Program-made: the position numbers and the translations under genes
Notes under the pieces: generated by a model
The model's database searches: none
Told to the model about the DNA's origin: nothing
Seen by the model: the letters and a program-made list of their open reading frames with translations, nothing else
Virus record (IMG/VR): IMGVR_UViG_3300037502_002453
Coordinates: 1 to 41,245 of that record
Length of the DNA stretch: 41,245 bases
Direction: 5' to 3' (one strand)
Source: a virus
Shown: one piece after another, positions 15,826-23,155 of the stretch
Layout: every line of letters starts with the position of its first letter
Position numbering within the stretch: the stretch's first letter is position 1

Positions 15826-16373
15826 CTACTGCTTGCCACGCCGCTGCTTCACCGCCGTCTCATTCGCCTGTCGCTGCGCCGTCGCCTCCGCCGCCTCCGC
15901 CGCCAACGCCCACTCCATCCACACCCGCGGTCGCGTCAGCAGCTCCCACGGCGGCACACCCACCCAGCGCGCCGCCTTGATCACCGAAAACCACGGCGGC
16001 ACATCCCCCATCCGCCCGTCCGTCGCGGCAAAGCGGTCTAACGCCTGCCGCTCTTCACTTTTGGGCCGCTATCCTCCCGGATCGCCGCCTGGATGCACAG
16101 CAGCACGCTCGACGGCAGCAACCCCAACGTCTTAACCGTCACCGGCAGCGGCTTCTCATCGTCGCCCAGGATGTCCCAGTTCACCACCACCCGCGCCAAC
16201 AGCCCGATGATCAACGTCACCCGGTCTTCCGCGTCCTCCGTGTTGCTGATCAGCAGCTCATCCTGGAGCGTCATCTCATGCGGCTTGTACACCACATTCA
16301 CCACCGCCCCATCGCCCACATCCACGGCCAGGTTCCGCACCTTGACCGCCAAATCGCTCAGCTTCAGACCCAT
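15826..16373 (-). CDS. Tail assembly chaperone, -1 frameshift fusion (gpGT type)
   Basis: The 111-residue upstream frame (16038-16373) and the 61-codon downstream frame (15826-16011) join by a -1 shift at the slippery heptamer CCCAAAA (16059-16065). After Lys105 the ribosome reads SEERQALDRFAATDGR and enters the second frame at its Met, giving 182 residues. Position just before the tape measure gene and the two-frame design match lambda G/GT-like chaperones, which coat the tape measure during tail assembly. The downstream part is helical with a Trp/Pro-rich start (MGDVPPWFSVIKAARWVG). Read alone it lacks a good Shine-Dalgarno, in keeping with access by frameshift. Confidence 0.9.
16038..16373 (-). 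CDS. Tail assembly chaperone, short form (gpG type)
   Basis: 111 residues, the product of normal decoding without frameshift, ending at the TAG at 16038. The N-terminus is beta-rich (MGLKLSDLAVKVRNLAVDVG) and the rest helical. In phages of this design the short form is the major product and the fused form is a minor one. It follows the tail tube gene by 15 bases. Confidence 0.88.
   Translation of the reverse strand: MGLKLSDLAVKVRNLAVDVGDGAVVNVVYKPHEMTLQDELLISNTEDAEDRVTLIIGLLARVVVNWDILGDDEKPLPVTVKTLGLLPSSVLLCIQAAIREDSGPKVKSGRR
16059..16065 (-). promoter_or_regulatory. Slippery site CCCAAAA with downstream stem
   Basis: The heptamer fits X XXY YYZ in the zero frame. Six bases downstream AGCGG can pair with CCGCT (11-base loop); an alternative stem is GCGGCA with TGCCGC. 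Heptamer, spacing and stem are the usual parts of a -1 programmed frameshift signal. Confidence 0.88.
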
Positions 16374-16388
16374 CGCCCATCGCCTCCC

Positions 16389-17372
16389 TTACAGTGCCGC
16401 CAGCTCATTGACCACCGTCACGCGCGTCGCATACCCCGCCGTCGCGTCGTGCTGCAACTCCAAACCCCACTCAATCGCAAAAATCCCGTCCTGGTCGCTG
16501 AACGGACTCACTTCCGTCACCTTCACCGCACAGTCCACCTGCACCGAGTACGTCGCCGGGCCGACGCCAATCTGCGCGCCCGTCGCCTGGATACGCATGA
16601 ACTTCATCGCATTAGCGCGCATGGTCGTCAACAGCCCCATCCCCTCCGCGTCCGCCTCCAGCATCAGCTTGGCCGAACCCGTGGGTTCCACTTCCACATG
16701 CGCGGGCCAATCGCTCGCCCCGTTCAGCACCCACACCGGCGCAAACCGATTTTCCAGCGTCCACTCCGCGCTCACCACACGCGACAACGCCGCCGCCGCG
16801 CCCAGCCCCGCCATCGTGTCCGCCAACTTCACAATCACCTGCGGCCGCGTCACCGGCGCCAGCGCAACCTCCGTCGCGCCCCCCGTCAGCGTAAACCCAT
16901 CCTGGAGAGCCTTGCCGATCATGCTCCCCGACACCTCAGCCCCGTCATTGTTGAAGCTCAGCGTCAGCCCCGTCACCAGCCCATAGGCGAAGCGGTGCGC
17001 TCGCTCCGCGCTCCCCTGTTCCACCGTGAACGTCTTCGGCGTGTCCGCCCCGTCCGAGTCCACATTGAACGTCCAAATCTTCGCCGCCGTCGGGCTGCCG
17101 TTCACCGGCGTCGCCGTCCCCATCAGGCTGGACAGCAGGTACACAATCTCCGTGTACGTCAGCGGCCCGCGGATGCTCGCCTCCGTCCACTCTTTCGTCA
17201 GGGCCGCCACCGTGCCAAACTTGTAGCCCGTGGGCCGATAGCGTTTGATCTCCGCCTGCACCCCCGGCTCAATCTGCAAGCCGGTCAGCTTCTTGGTGGC
17301 CGTCACCGCCGTCCCCGGCGTGCTTTCCACCCCCACCTGCACCACCTGAAAAATACTCGCTCGCTCCGGCAT
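16389..17372 (-). CDS. Major tail tube protein
   Basis: 327 residues. The start (ERASIFQVVQVGVESTPGTA) is typical of siphophage tube proteins (a short motif with VGxExTxGT), and the body is beta-rich with a Gly/Asp loop region. It lies between the tail terminator and the tail chaperones, the usual slot. It would polymerise into the hexameric rings of the tail tube. It is longer than many tube proteins, so one extra surface domain (roughly 180-300) is possible. Confidence 0.87.
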   Translation of the reverse strand: MPERASIFQVVQVGVESTPGTAVTATKKLTGLQIEPGVQAEIKRYRPTGYKFGTVAALTKEWTEASIRGPLTYTEIVYLLSSLMGTATPVNGSPTAAKIWTFNVDSDGADTPKTFTVEQGSAERAHRFAYGLVTGLTLSFNNDGAEVSGSMIGKALQDGFTLTGGATEVALAPVTRPQVIVKLADTMAGLGAAAALSRVVSAEWTLENRFAPVWVLNGASDWPAHVEVEPTGSAKLMLEADAEGMGLLTTMRANAMKFMRIQATGAQIGVGPATYSVQVDCAVKVTEVSPFSDQDGIFAIEWGLELQHDATAGYATRVTVVNELAAL

Positions 17373-17389
17373 CGTCCCTCTCCCCTGCG

Positions 17390-17815
17390 CTATCGCGCCT
17401 GAATCTCATACACCCCGCCCAAATGCCGAAACTCCCGCCCGCCCAACTGCGGCGGCGTCTCCGCCATCTGAAACGGCCTCACCCGCACACACGACCACAC
17501 CGTCCCCGCCCCGTTGCTCCCGCTCTTGCCGTGCAGCAGCGCATCAATCCTGCCCGCGATGCTCTTCAGCGTCCCCTCATACGACGGCGGCACCGGCTCC
17601 GCAATCCCCCGCACCACATACGTCAACCGGCTCCACACCCGCACCGCCCCCACCACCATCACATCGCCGCTGGCCTGAAGCTGGAACACCACGCACGGCA
17701 TCGCCCCGTCCGCAGGCCGCCGCGTGTTATACACCCGCGCCCCCACCAGCCCGGTCAGCGTCGCGTCGCCGGTCAGCGTCGCATACAGCCACGTCTCCGC
17801 CGCGCTCGTCTCCAT
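17390..17815 (-). CDS. Tail terminator / tail completion protein
   Basis: 141 residues, beginning with helical ETSAAETWLYATLTGDATLTGLVG and then beta strands (MPCVVFQLQASGDV), the pattern of DUF3168-like tail terminators that cap the tube and join it to the head. It shares its first base with the end of the preceding gene and precedes the tube gene. Assignment rests on pattern and position. Confidence 0.75.
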   Translation of the reverse strand: METSAAETWLYATLTGDATLTGLVGARVYNTRRPADGAMPCVVFQLQASGDVMVVGAVRVWSRLTYVVRGIAEPVPPSYEGTLKSIAGRIDALLHGKSGSNGAGTVWSCVRVRPFQMAETPPQLGGREFRHLGGVYEIQAR

Positions 17816-18210
17816 TACAGCCGCCGCTCCAAATCCTGCAACGCCCGCACAAAGCCGGGCCGCGCTTCCTCCGCCGCCGGGGTGAAGAAGGGCCGGGCCG
17901 CCGTGCTAGCCATCCCGTACTCCAACCGCGCCGCATATTCCATGTGCGTATACACCACCGCCCCGCCCCCGTCCGGCTCCGCCGTAATGCTGTTGACCAG
18001 CGCCGTCGTGTCAATCGCAGGCATCTCGCCCGGCGCGCTGGCCTGGTGGTCGCCATGCCACAGCCCCGTTTTCGGCTCTGCCATGCCCGTTTTCACGCGC
18101 GTCTCAATGGCCTCCGCCGTCTCCAGGCAAATCTGGCGCACCTCCCCCGGCAGCTTGCGCGCCAGTTCCGGCAACCGATTGAACGTCAACCGCACCACCG
18201 TCGTCGCCAT
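17815..18210 (-). CDS. HK97 gp10-like neck protein
   Basis: 131 residues. Family features are the N-terminal helical part (RLPELARKLPGEVRQICLETAEAI), the mid segment YAARLEYGMASTAARPFFTPA (residues about 92-112) and a C-terminal helix. This RPFxxPA pattern is characteristic of HK97 gp10-type head-tail proteins. It lies between the head-closure candidate and the tail terminator, as expected. Confidence 0.88.
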   Translation of the reverse strand: MATTVVRLTFNRLPELARKLPGEVRQICLETAEAIETRVKTGMAEPKTGLWHGDHQASAPGEMPAIDTTALVNSITAEPDGGGAVVYTHMEYAARLEYGMASTAARPFFTPAAEEARPGFVRALQDLERRL

Positions 18211-18213
18211 CCC

Positions 18214-18579
18214 CTAGCTCCGCTCCACACACACCAGCACGCGCGCCGTCTCAAACGAGCGCGGCCCGTAGATCGCCATCACATCCAGCGTCCTGCCGCC
18301 GATGGTCAACCAGTCCGCCGCCCGCACATCCGTCCCCTGGGGAACCGTCACCCGCCACACCTGGCGGCTCACCACCCCCGCCGCGGCCACCATCTCCGTG
18401 TCCGCCACATTCGCCGGGGCCACCCGGCACGCCACCGTCGCCACCGTCGTCGGGCTGCCCGCCGTCGCACCCCCGGCCCCGTCACTCACAAACGTCGGCA
18501 GCCGCTTGATCACCGCCGACTGGTCAAACGTCGCCGCCTGCGCCGCCCGCAGCGCGGTCAACTCCGCGCTACTCAGCAT
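18214..18579 (-). CDS. Head closure / head-tail adaptor protein
   Basis: 121 residues from the ATG at 18579; a longer frame to 18651 would overlap the holin gene extensively, while this start overlaps it by only 11 bases. After an N-terminal helix (SSAELTALRAAQAATFDQS) comes a beta barrel pattern (VATVACRVAPAN, WRVTVPQGTDVRAADWLTIGGRTLDV) as in SPP1 gp16-like stoppers. Neighbours agree with a head-tail joining role. Confidence 0.8.
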   Translation of the reverse strand: MLSSAELTALRAAQAATFDQSAVIKRLPTFVSDGAGGATAGSPTTVATVACRVAPANVADTEMVAAAGVVSRQVWRVTVPQGTDVRAADWLTIGGRTLDVMAIYGPRSFETARVLVCVERS

Positions 18580-18793
18580 CGTCGTCCTCGGCGCGGCTCG
18601 TCTGCGCCACGGCATACGCCCGCGCCATGTCCTCACCCGCAATGGCGGCAATCAGCACCGACGCAATCACCGTGATGGCCGTCGCCAGGGCCGGGTCAAT
18701 CTCCCCATAGCCCAGGGCCACGCTCACCTGCGAAATGATGGCCAGCACCGCAACCCAAAACTTGCGCGAACGCAACAGATACAAAATCGCCAT
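18569..18793 (-). CDS. Small two-helix membrane protein, probable holin
   Basis: 74 residues from the ATG at 18793 (G-rich Shine-Dalgarno just upstream; a start at 18811 would overlap the previous gene). Two hydrophobic segments, FWVAVLAIISQVSVALGY (about 12-29) and LATAITVIASVLIAAIAG (about 36-53), are separated by a short polar turn, with an acidic tail (RAEDDDAE). This is the layout of a class II holin. It forms a cassette with the XhlA-like protein and the lysin just upstream. Confidence 0.8.
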   Translation of the reverse strand: MAILYLLRSRKFWVAVLAIISQVSVALGYGEIDPALATAITVIASVLIAAIAGEDMARAYAVAQTSRAEDDDAE

Positions 18794-18794
18794 G

Positions 18795-19085
18795 TCATCC
18801 CCCCAAAGCATCCGAAAAAACTCGTGCCAACTGCGCCAGTCCCGTCAAGCCGATCACGGACAACATCCCCGTGATCACACGCATGTACACCGTCAAATCG
18901 CGCCGCCATGACAGCAGCGTCGCCAAGTCTTCGCGCAACGCCTCAATCTCGCCGCCCAGATCGTGTAGCTGCGAAGCGAGGCCGGTAATGTGGAGCGTGG
19001 TATTGCCTAGCACTGCATTTTCCAAATCCCCAACGCGCTGCTCGATGCGCGTCAGACGTGCGTCCATATCCGCCGCCGGAACCAT
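18795..19085 (-). CDS. XhlA-like membrane-anchored lysis accessory protein
   Basis: 96 residues. The N-terminal part is a coiled coil (DMDARLTRIEQRVGDLENAV ... LGGEIEALREDLATLLSWR). A single C-terminal hydrophobic segment follows (VITGMLSVIGLTGLAQLA, about 70-87). This arrangement matches XhlA/haemolysin-type proteins that act with a holin. It starts five bases after the lysin stop and ends two bases before the holin start. Confidence 0.75.
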   Translation of the reverse strand: MVPAADMDARLTRIEQRVGDLENAVLGNTTLHITGLASQLHDLGGEIEALREDLATLLSWRRDLTVYMRVITGMLSVIGLTGLAQLARVFSDALGG

Positions 19086-19090
19086 AACCG

Positions 19091-20695
19091 TTATCCCACC
19101 AATCGCTCATACGCCGCCTTGTACTTAGCGGCTGCCGCGTCCACGTTGCCCGGGCCGTTGTAGATGCGCGCAATGCTGCGCCAATCCCGCGCCTGCACCG
19201 CCGCCACCAGCGCGCTATCGCCCAACACGAAGTTGACGAAGCCCAACGCCTGCACCGCCGCGCTGCGCTCAAACGCCCGCCGCATAGCCTCCGCCGACGG
19301 GTAGCCAATGCGCGCATGGTTGAACCCCATGATTTGCGGCGCACCCATACTGATACTGCGCGTCGCCGCCTCCGGGCTGAGTGCGCGGGCAAAATCGTAG
19401 GCCGCCCACTCATCGCGCTGGTTGCCCGTGTGCAGCGTGCGCCACCCCTCCGACTCATGCGCCCGCCACTCCTGCCCCTCCCACGGGCGCGTCCCGTGGC
19501 GAAAATATTTGCCCCACAGCGCGTCGTTGCCTAGCTGTGTTTTGAAAATGTGCGCCTCGAACCGGATGAGCAGGTCGCCGTCCGGCCCGTGGCTGCGTCC
19601 GCCGCTTTCCACCGCCATGATCGCCTCACCGACCAGCGGCGGGATAGGGCTGATTGACAAGTGGATGGTCTTGTCGCTCAACAGCCCGTCCCCCACGGAC
19701 AGCTTGGGCGGCTCCGGCTCGGGCGGCGTGACGACGATGGGAACGTGCGCCGTGTAACGTCGCTCAGGCCGCACGTCGCGGATAGCCAGCAGCGCACCGT
19801 GCGCGGCGTGCGTGTCAAAACTCTGCCACTGCTCGCTGTGATGGTCGGTCATGTACAGACAGACGCCCTCGACCCGGCTGTCGCAGCCGCGCACATACTC
19901 ATGCACCTGCGCCGCGTACTGCTCGGCATTCATGAACCGCCCCCACCCCGCGTCGTCTCTGTCACTGTGCCGGTTAAAAATGTAGCCGTTGGCCCCGGCC
20001 TCCCCGATCAGGATCGGCACGTCCATCGGCACGTCCCGATGCCGCCACGCCAAGTTGCCCGCGTCGTGCCGCCGCTTGCCTTCCTTGTCCGTCCACACGC
20101 ACGTCGGCCCTTCGGGCTGCCAATATTCGTGGATGATGAGGATGTGCCCGCCGTCGCGAATGGCCCGCTCCAGCTTGGCGAACTTGGCCCACCCGTGCGG
20201 GCTTTCGCTTGGCTTGGCAAACGTGCCGACGCTCGCCACACCCACGCCAAACCGCATGTTGAGTTCCGGCCCGCGGCGCATGGCCTCCTCGGTGTACGCC
20301 ACCAGCGCGTCCATGTGCGCCGGGTCAGGCTCGTTGACCAGACCGTAGTGCCACTTGGAGATGTCGTACCCCTGCCCGTTGCGGTGCAGTTCGTCAATCA
20401 GCCGCGCGCGCAGGTCGTGCCACATGAGGCGATGTTTGTTGGCTGCGCCGATGGGGTCGGCGTACATCTCGCTCTTGCGGTCGCCGTTGTGGTCGTCAAT
20501 GTCCCACGAGCGCAACATGATTTTGGCCCGCGGCGCGACGCGCTGTGCGTGGAAGATGGCCGCCGCCGTCGGCTGGTGGATGCGAATCCACGCCGGTTGC
20601 AGCCGTGCGAAGTAGGCCGTGTCGCTGTTGGGGTCCTGGTCGTTGTACCGGGTATGGTGTGGCGACCAATACACGCTGATAATGCTGTCCGTCAT
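19091..20695 (-). CDS. Two-domain endolysin: clan-A-like glycosidase plus N-acetylmuramidase
   Basis: 534 residues from the ATG at 20695 (GGGGAG upstream; the start overlaps the preceding stop). Residues 1-310 look like a TIM-barrel glycoside hydrolase of clan A type: NEP at 121-123 offers the acid/base Glu122, and Glu232 in LIGEAG is a candidate nucleophile (Glu190 in IIHEYW is an alternative). A Pro-rich linker (323-332) leads to an N-acetylmuramidase of the DUF3380/PF11860 type: AIMAVESGG with Glu363, LIRFEAHIF, GAPQIMGFN and a final IYNGPG. It would cut cell-wall glycan at lysis. The N-terminal substrate is unknown. Confidence 0.85.
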   Translation of the reverse strand: MTDSIISVYWSPHHTRYNDQDPNSDTAYFARLQPAWIRIHQPTAAAIFHAQRVAPRAKIMLRSWDIDDHNGDRKSEMYADPIGAANKHRLMWHDLRARLIDELHRNGQGYDISKWHYGLVNEPDPAHMDALVAYTEEAMRRGPELNMRFGVGVASVGTFAKPSESPHGWAKFAKLERAIRDGGHILIIHEYWQPEGPTCVWTDKEGKRRHDAGNLAWRHRDVPMDVPILIGEAGANGYIFNRHSDRDDAGWGRFMNAEQYAAQVHEYVRGCDSRVEGVCLYMTDHHSEQWQSFDTHAAHGALLAIRDVRPERRYTAHVPIVVTPPEPEPPKLSVGDGLLSDKTIHLSISPIPPLVGEAIMAVESGGRSHGPDGDLLIRFEAHIFKTQLGNDALWGKYFRHGTRPWEGQEWRAHESEGWRTLHTGNQRDEWAAYDFARALSPEAATRSISMGAPQIMGFNHARIGYPSAEAMRRAFERSAAVQALGFVNFVLGDSALVAAVQARDWRSIARIYNGPGNVDAAAAKYKAAYERLVG

Positions 20696-21054
20696 TCGCT
20701 CCCCACTCCCTCCGTCACCAGCCGCACCGTCGCCACCCCCCGCCGCGCCGCAAAAAAGCGCGCCTGCTTCAGCGCGTGGCTGTGCGCCTGCTCCCGGTGA
20801 AACGTCGCCCCGTCCGCCGTGAACCCGAAATTGGCGGCCAACGCCGCCGCCTTCTCCGCCCACACCTCCGCCGCCGCCGCGTTCAAGTCATACGCGTTGG
20901 CCGCCCAGCCTTCCTCATCCGGGAACAGACCGGCGGCATCGGCCACAGGGTAACGCTCGATGATGTCCTCCAACGTCGCATCGCTGTACGTCGCCGTCGT
21001 CGGCTCCGCCACCATGCGCCGCAGTCGTGCCACATCCCCTGCCGATGCCGCCAT
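20692..21054 (-). CDS. Head-tail connector (gp6/gp15-like) protein
   Basis: 120 residues, almost all helical. The segment DATLEDIIERYPVADAAGLF followed by AYDLNAAAAEVWAEKAAALAANF is typical of the helical connector that docks under the portal in HK97 and SPP1 relatives. It follows the capsid and its small partner and precedes the lysin, overlapping the lysin start by four bases. Confidence 0.82.
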   Translation of the reverse strand: MAASAGDVARLRRMVAEPTTATYSDATLEDIIERYPVADAAGLFPDEEGWAANAYDLNAAAAEVWAEKAAALAANFGFTADGATFHREQAHSHALKQARFFAARRGVATVRLVTEGVGSE

Positions 21055-21072
21055 GTCTATCTCCCCACCGCG

Positions 21073-21450
21073 CTAGGCGCGGATGTACTCGATGTACAGC
21101 TTGCCCACCATGCCCGCAGTCGTCGCCGAGGCCGTCGCCGTGACAAACTCCGACGCCCCCCACACCAACCGCGCCTTGCCGTTCGTCCCCGCGTCGTTGA
21201 TGTTGTCGGCGATCTTCGCCGCCCCGTTCACCGCAATCCCGTCCAACAGCGTGTCGCTGCTGGTCGTCCCGTTGGCCGCCACGCCGATGTCCAGCGTCGC
21301 CGCGCCCGTGCTGGGCGCAGTCGTCCGCAGGATCGCCCGCGTGATAATCAGGTCAACCCCCTCCGGGTTCGCCTGACTCACCACCCCGCCCGCCGTGGTG
21401 GTCGTCGCCGCCACCAGGTCAATCACATACGCGCCCTTCTGCTCGCTCAT
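21073..21450 (-). CDS. Small virion protein, probable capsid decoration
   Basis: 125 residues, Thr/Ala/Gly-rich and beta-type (GAYVIDLVAATTTTAGGVVS; VTATASATTAGMVGKLYIEYIRA). No Cys and no catalytic motif. It lies 11 bases after the capsid gene, where cement or decoration proteins often lie. The family is not certain, so this rests on position and composition. Confidence 0.65.
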   Translation of the reverse strand: MSEQKGAYVIDLVAATTTTAGGVVSQANPEGVDLIITRAILRTTAPSTGAATLDIGVAANGTTSSDTLLDGIAVNGAAKIADNINDAGTNGKARLVWGASEFVTATASATTAGMVGKLYIEYIRA

Positions 21451-21461
21451 CTCAGTCTCCC

Positions 21462-22454
21462 TTACGGCACCAACGCCGCGAACGCACAGCGGGTCGTGCT
21501 GTTGCTGTTGACCCGGTTAATCGGATTCGGCAGCGCAAAACCCAGGCGCATGACCGCACGCAGCGCCACCATGTCCTGCTGCGCCAAGTTGTACAGGATG
21601 TTGCCGCCGCTGTCCTGGATCACCGCCTCGGTCAGCAACTTGAACGTCATGTCCTGGCGCATGGCATACACCAGCTGATCCCACTGCCCGGTAAAGAGCA
21701 GCACACTAGAACTCATGCTGCCGTCAGTCGGAAAGTAGATCGGCTGGCCGTCCAGCAAAAACTGCCCCGACTCCTGCATCGAGTTGGTGAACATCGGCGC
21801 GCCCAAATTCGAGACACCCGTCCCGTTGTACACCTTCTCGCGCAGCCCGCGCAGCTTGCCGCGCATGGACAGATGCGCCACATGGCCGGTCGCCATGTAC
21901 CCATCTTCCTCAATCAGCGCAATCACCCCGGCGTCGCCCAACAGCACGTCGTACACGTCTTGCCCTGCCGCCACCTGCGTAGACAAATCCACCACATGCG
22001 AAGCCGCGGTACAGCGCGCCAACAGCCCCGCCGCGCCCAGGTTAGCCGTCCACGTCGCCGGAATGTTCGTGCCGAACAGCACCGCCTGCGTCACTGCCAA
22101 ACTAAACGCCGTTACCAACTGCTCCTGCACCTGCTCCCAAATCGGGTAATCCGCATCGTCCAACACCGCCTCAGAGATCGGCACAATCACCGCCAATTCT
22201 TCGGCATCAATGTACTTGTTCGTCCAATTCGCCTCGGTCGTCTGCTTGAGGCCGGTGTCCCCGCTCACAAAGTACGCGCTCGCCAGCGCGCTCGGCACAG
22301 GCAGACGCACCTGCGCCCGGCTCATGCGCGGCAGTTCCCGCGCCAACTGCATCAGCGGATTCGTCCCCGCTACACTGGTCAAAATCGCGTCCGACACCTG
22401 TTCAGGAATCAGCGCGCTCGCGTCACTGCGCGAGATAATGTTGTTGTACGGCAT
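21462..22454 (-). CDS. Major capsid protein, HK97 fold
   Basis: 330 residues. The N-terminal arm (NNIISRSDASALIPEQVSDAI) is followed by the pattern of HK97-fold capsid proteins: LPRMSRAQVRLPVPSAL, then KYIDAEELAVIVPISEAVLDD and IWEQVQEQLVTAFSLAVTQAVLFG, as in SPP1/phi1026-type coats. It follows a separate scaffold gene, so no internal delta domain is expected, in agreement with the length. Strong Shine-Dalgarno and central position in the late operon. Confidence 0.93.
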   Translation of the reverse strand: MPYNNIISRSDASALIPEQVSDAILTSVAGTNPLMQLARELPRMSRAQVRLPVPSALASAYFVSGDTGLKQTTEANWTNKYIDAEELAVIVPISEAVLDDADYPIWEQVQEQLVTAFSLAVTQAVLFGTNIPATWTANLGAAGLLARCTAASHVVDLSTQVAAGQDVYDVLLGDAGVIALIEEDGYMATGHVAHLSMRGKLRGLREKVYNGTGVSNLGAPMFTNSMQESGQFLLDGQPIYFPTDGSMSSSVLLFTGQWDQLVYAMRQDMTFKLLTEAVIQDSGGNILYNLAQQDMVALRAVMRLGFALPNPINRVNSNSTTRCAFAALVP

Positions 22455-22465
22455 CCCCTACACCC

Positions 22466-23005
22466 CTATCCTCTCCCGGCTGCTCGCCGGATAAACGCAT
22501 CCATACTCTTGGCTGCCCCGCCCGGCGCGCTAGCTGCCCCACTCCCCGCGTTGGTAGCCGGGGGCCGCGCCGCCGCAAACAAATCCGGGTACTGCCCCTT
22601 GACCTGCTCCACCGTCAGACCGTCGCTCTGCGCCGCCAACCACGCCAGCTTCAGGTTTCGGCATCCCGCCGCCGTCGCCGCCTCGTAGAAATCGGCCCGC
22701 CGCTGCTCGGTCTCCACCCGTCCCTGCATCTCCGCCAACTGCTTGGCAAGCTCCGACCCGGCCTCTGCCTTGCTGCTCAGTTCCTTGAGCTGCTTCGCCA
22801 TCGCCTTCGCCGTCGCCCGCTCCTGCTGCAACGCCGAGCGCAGCCCCGTCGTGTGCGAGTCAATCAGCCCGCGCACCGTCTCATCCTGCCCGGCCAGCCA
22901 CCCGTCAAAATCGGGCATCCCGCCCGCCGCCGCCTGCGTCTCGCCCGCGGCCTGTGTCGCTTCGTCCGCCATCCCGGCCTCCGTCATCCCCTGCAATGTC
23001 GCCAT
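22466..23005 (-). CDS. Capsid scaffolding protein
   Basis: 179 residues, highly helical and charged: a coiled coil from about 50 to 100 (HTTGLRSALQQERATAKAM, QLKELSSKAEAGSELAKQLAE) and a conserved-looking DFYEAATAAGCRNLKLAWLAA part (about 104-125) seen in scaffolds of siphophages. The C-terminus is Gly/Ala-rich with a basic end (IRRAAGRG), which can contact the capsid. It is the first gene after the terminator at 23054 and immediately upstream of the capsid gene. Confidence 0.88.
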   Translation of the reverse strand: MATLQGMTEAGMADEATQAAGETQAAAGGMPDFDGWLAGQDETVRGLIDSHTTGLRSALQQERATAKAMAKQLKELSSKAEAGSELAKQLAEMQGRVETEQRRADFYEAATAAGCRNLKLAWLAAQSDGLTVEQVKGQYPDLFAAARPPATNAGSGAASAPGGAAKSMDAFIRRAAGRG

Positions 23006-23053
23006 GCCTCCAGTGTGACGCGCCCGCCTTGCCCCCCCGCCAAAACTGGCAAC

Positions 23054-23077
23054 AAAAAAAGCCGCCCCGCGGCGGCT
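23054..23077 (-). terminator. Rho-independent terminator between MuF and scaffold genes
   Basis: On the minus strand AGCCGCC pairs with GGCGGCT around GCGG and is followed directly by a run of seven T. It separates the packaging genes from the capsid and tail genes. Partial readthrough or a downstream promoter would be needed for the scaffold gene; I see no convincing -10 in the remaining 50 bases. Confidence 0.9.
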
Positions 23078-23100
23078 ATTAGCATCTTCGTTTTGTCAAT

Positions 23101-23155
23101 CCCCCCAATGGGGTATATCAGGGGGTATATCGTCTACCCCCTATCTACCCCCTAC
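23101..23155. promoter_or_regulatory. Cluster of GGGGTATATC and TACCCCC repeats
   Basis: Two copies of GGGG(G)TATATC (about 23111-23132) face repeated TACCCC(C) blocks (23136-23156), giving several overlapping hairpins with up to seven-bp arms. It begins at the MuF stop codon and ends just upstream of a TTGACA (minus strand, 23092-23097) that lacks a partner -10. An operator, activator site or transcript-processing element of the late genes is plausible. Confidence 0.55.

Noticed and set aside
20696-20863. Longer start of the endolysin
   Set aside because: The extra 56 residues are Gly/Arg-rich antisense-like sequence over the connector gene. The ATG at 20695 has GGGGAG upstream and overlaps the connector stop as is usual here.
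23092-23097. TTGACA on the minus strand as a -35 for the scaffold operon
   Set aside because: No acceptable -10 lies 16-18 bp downstream; that position is the stem of the terminator.
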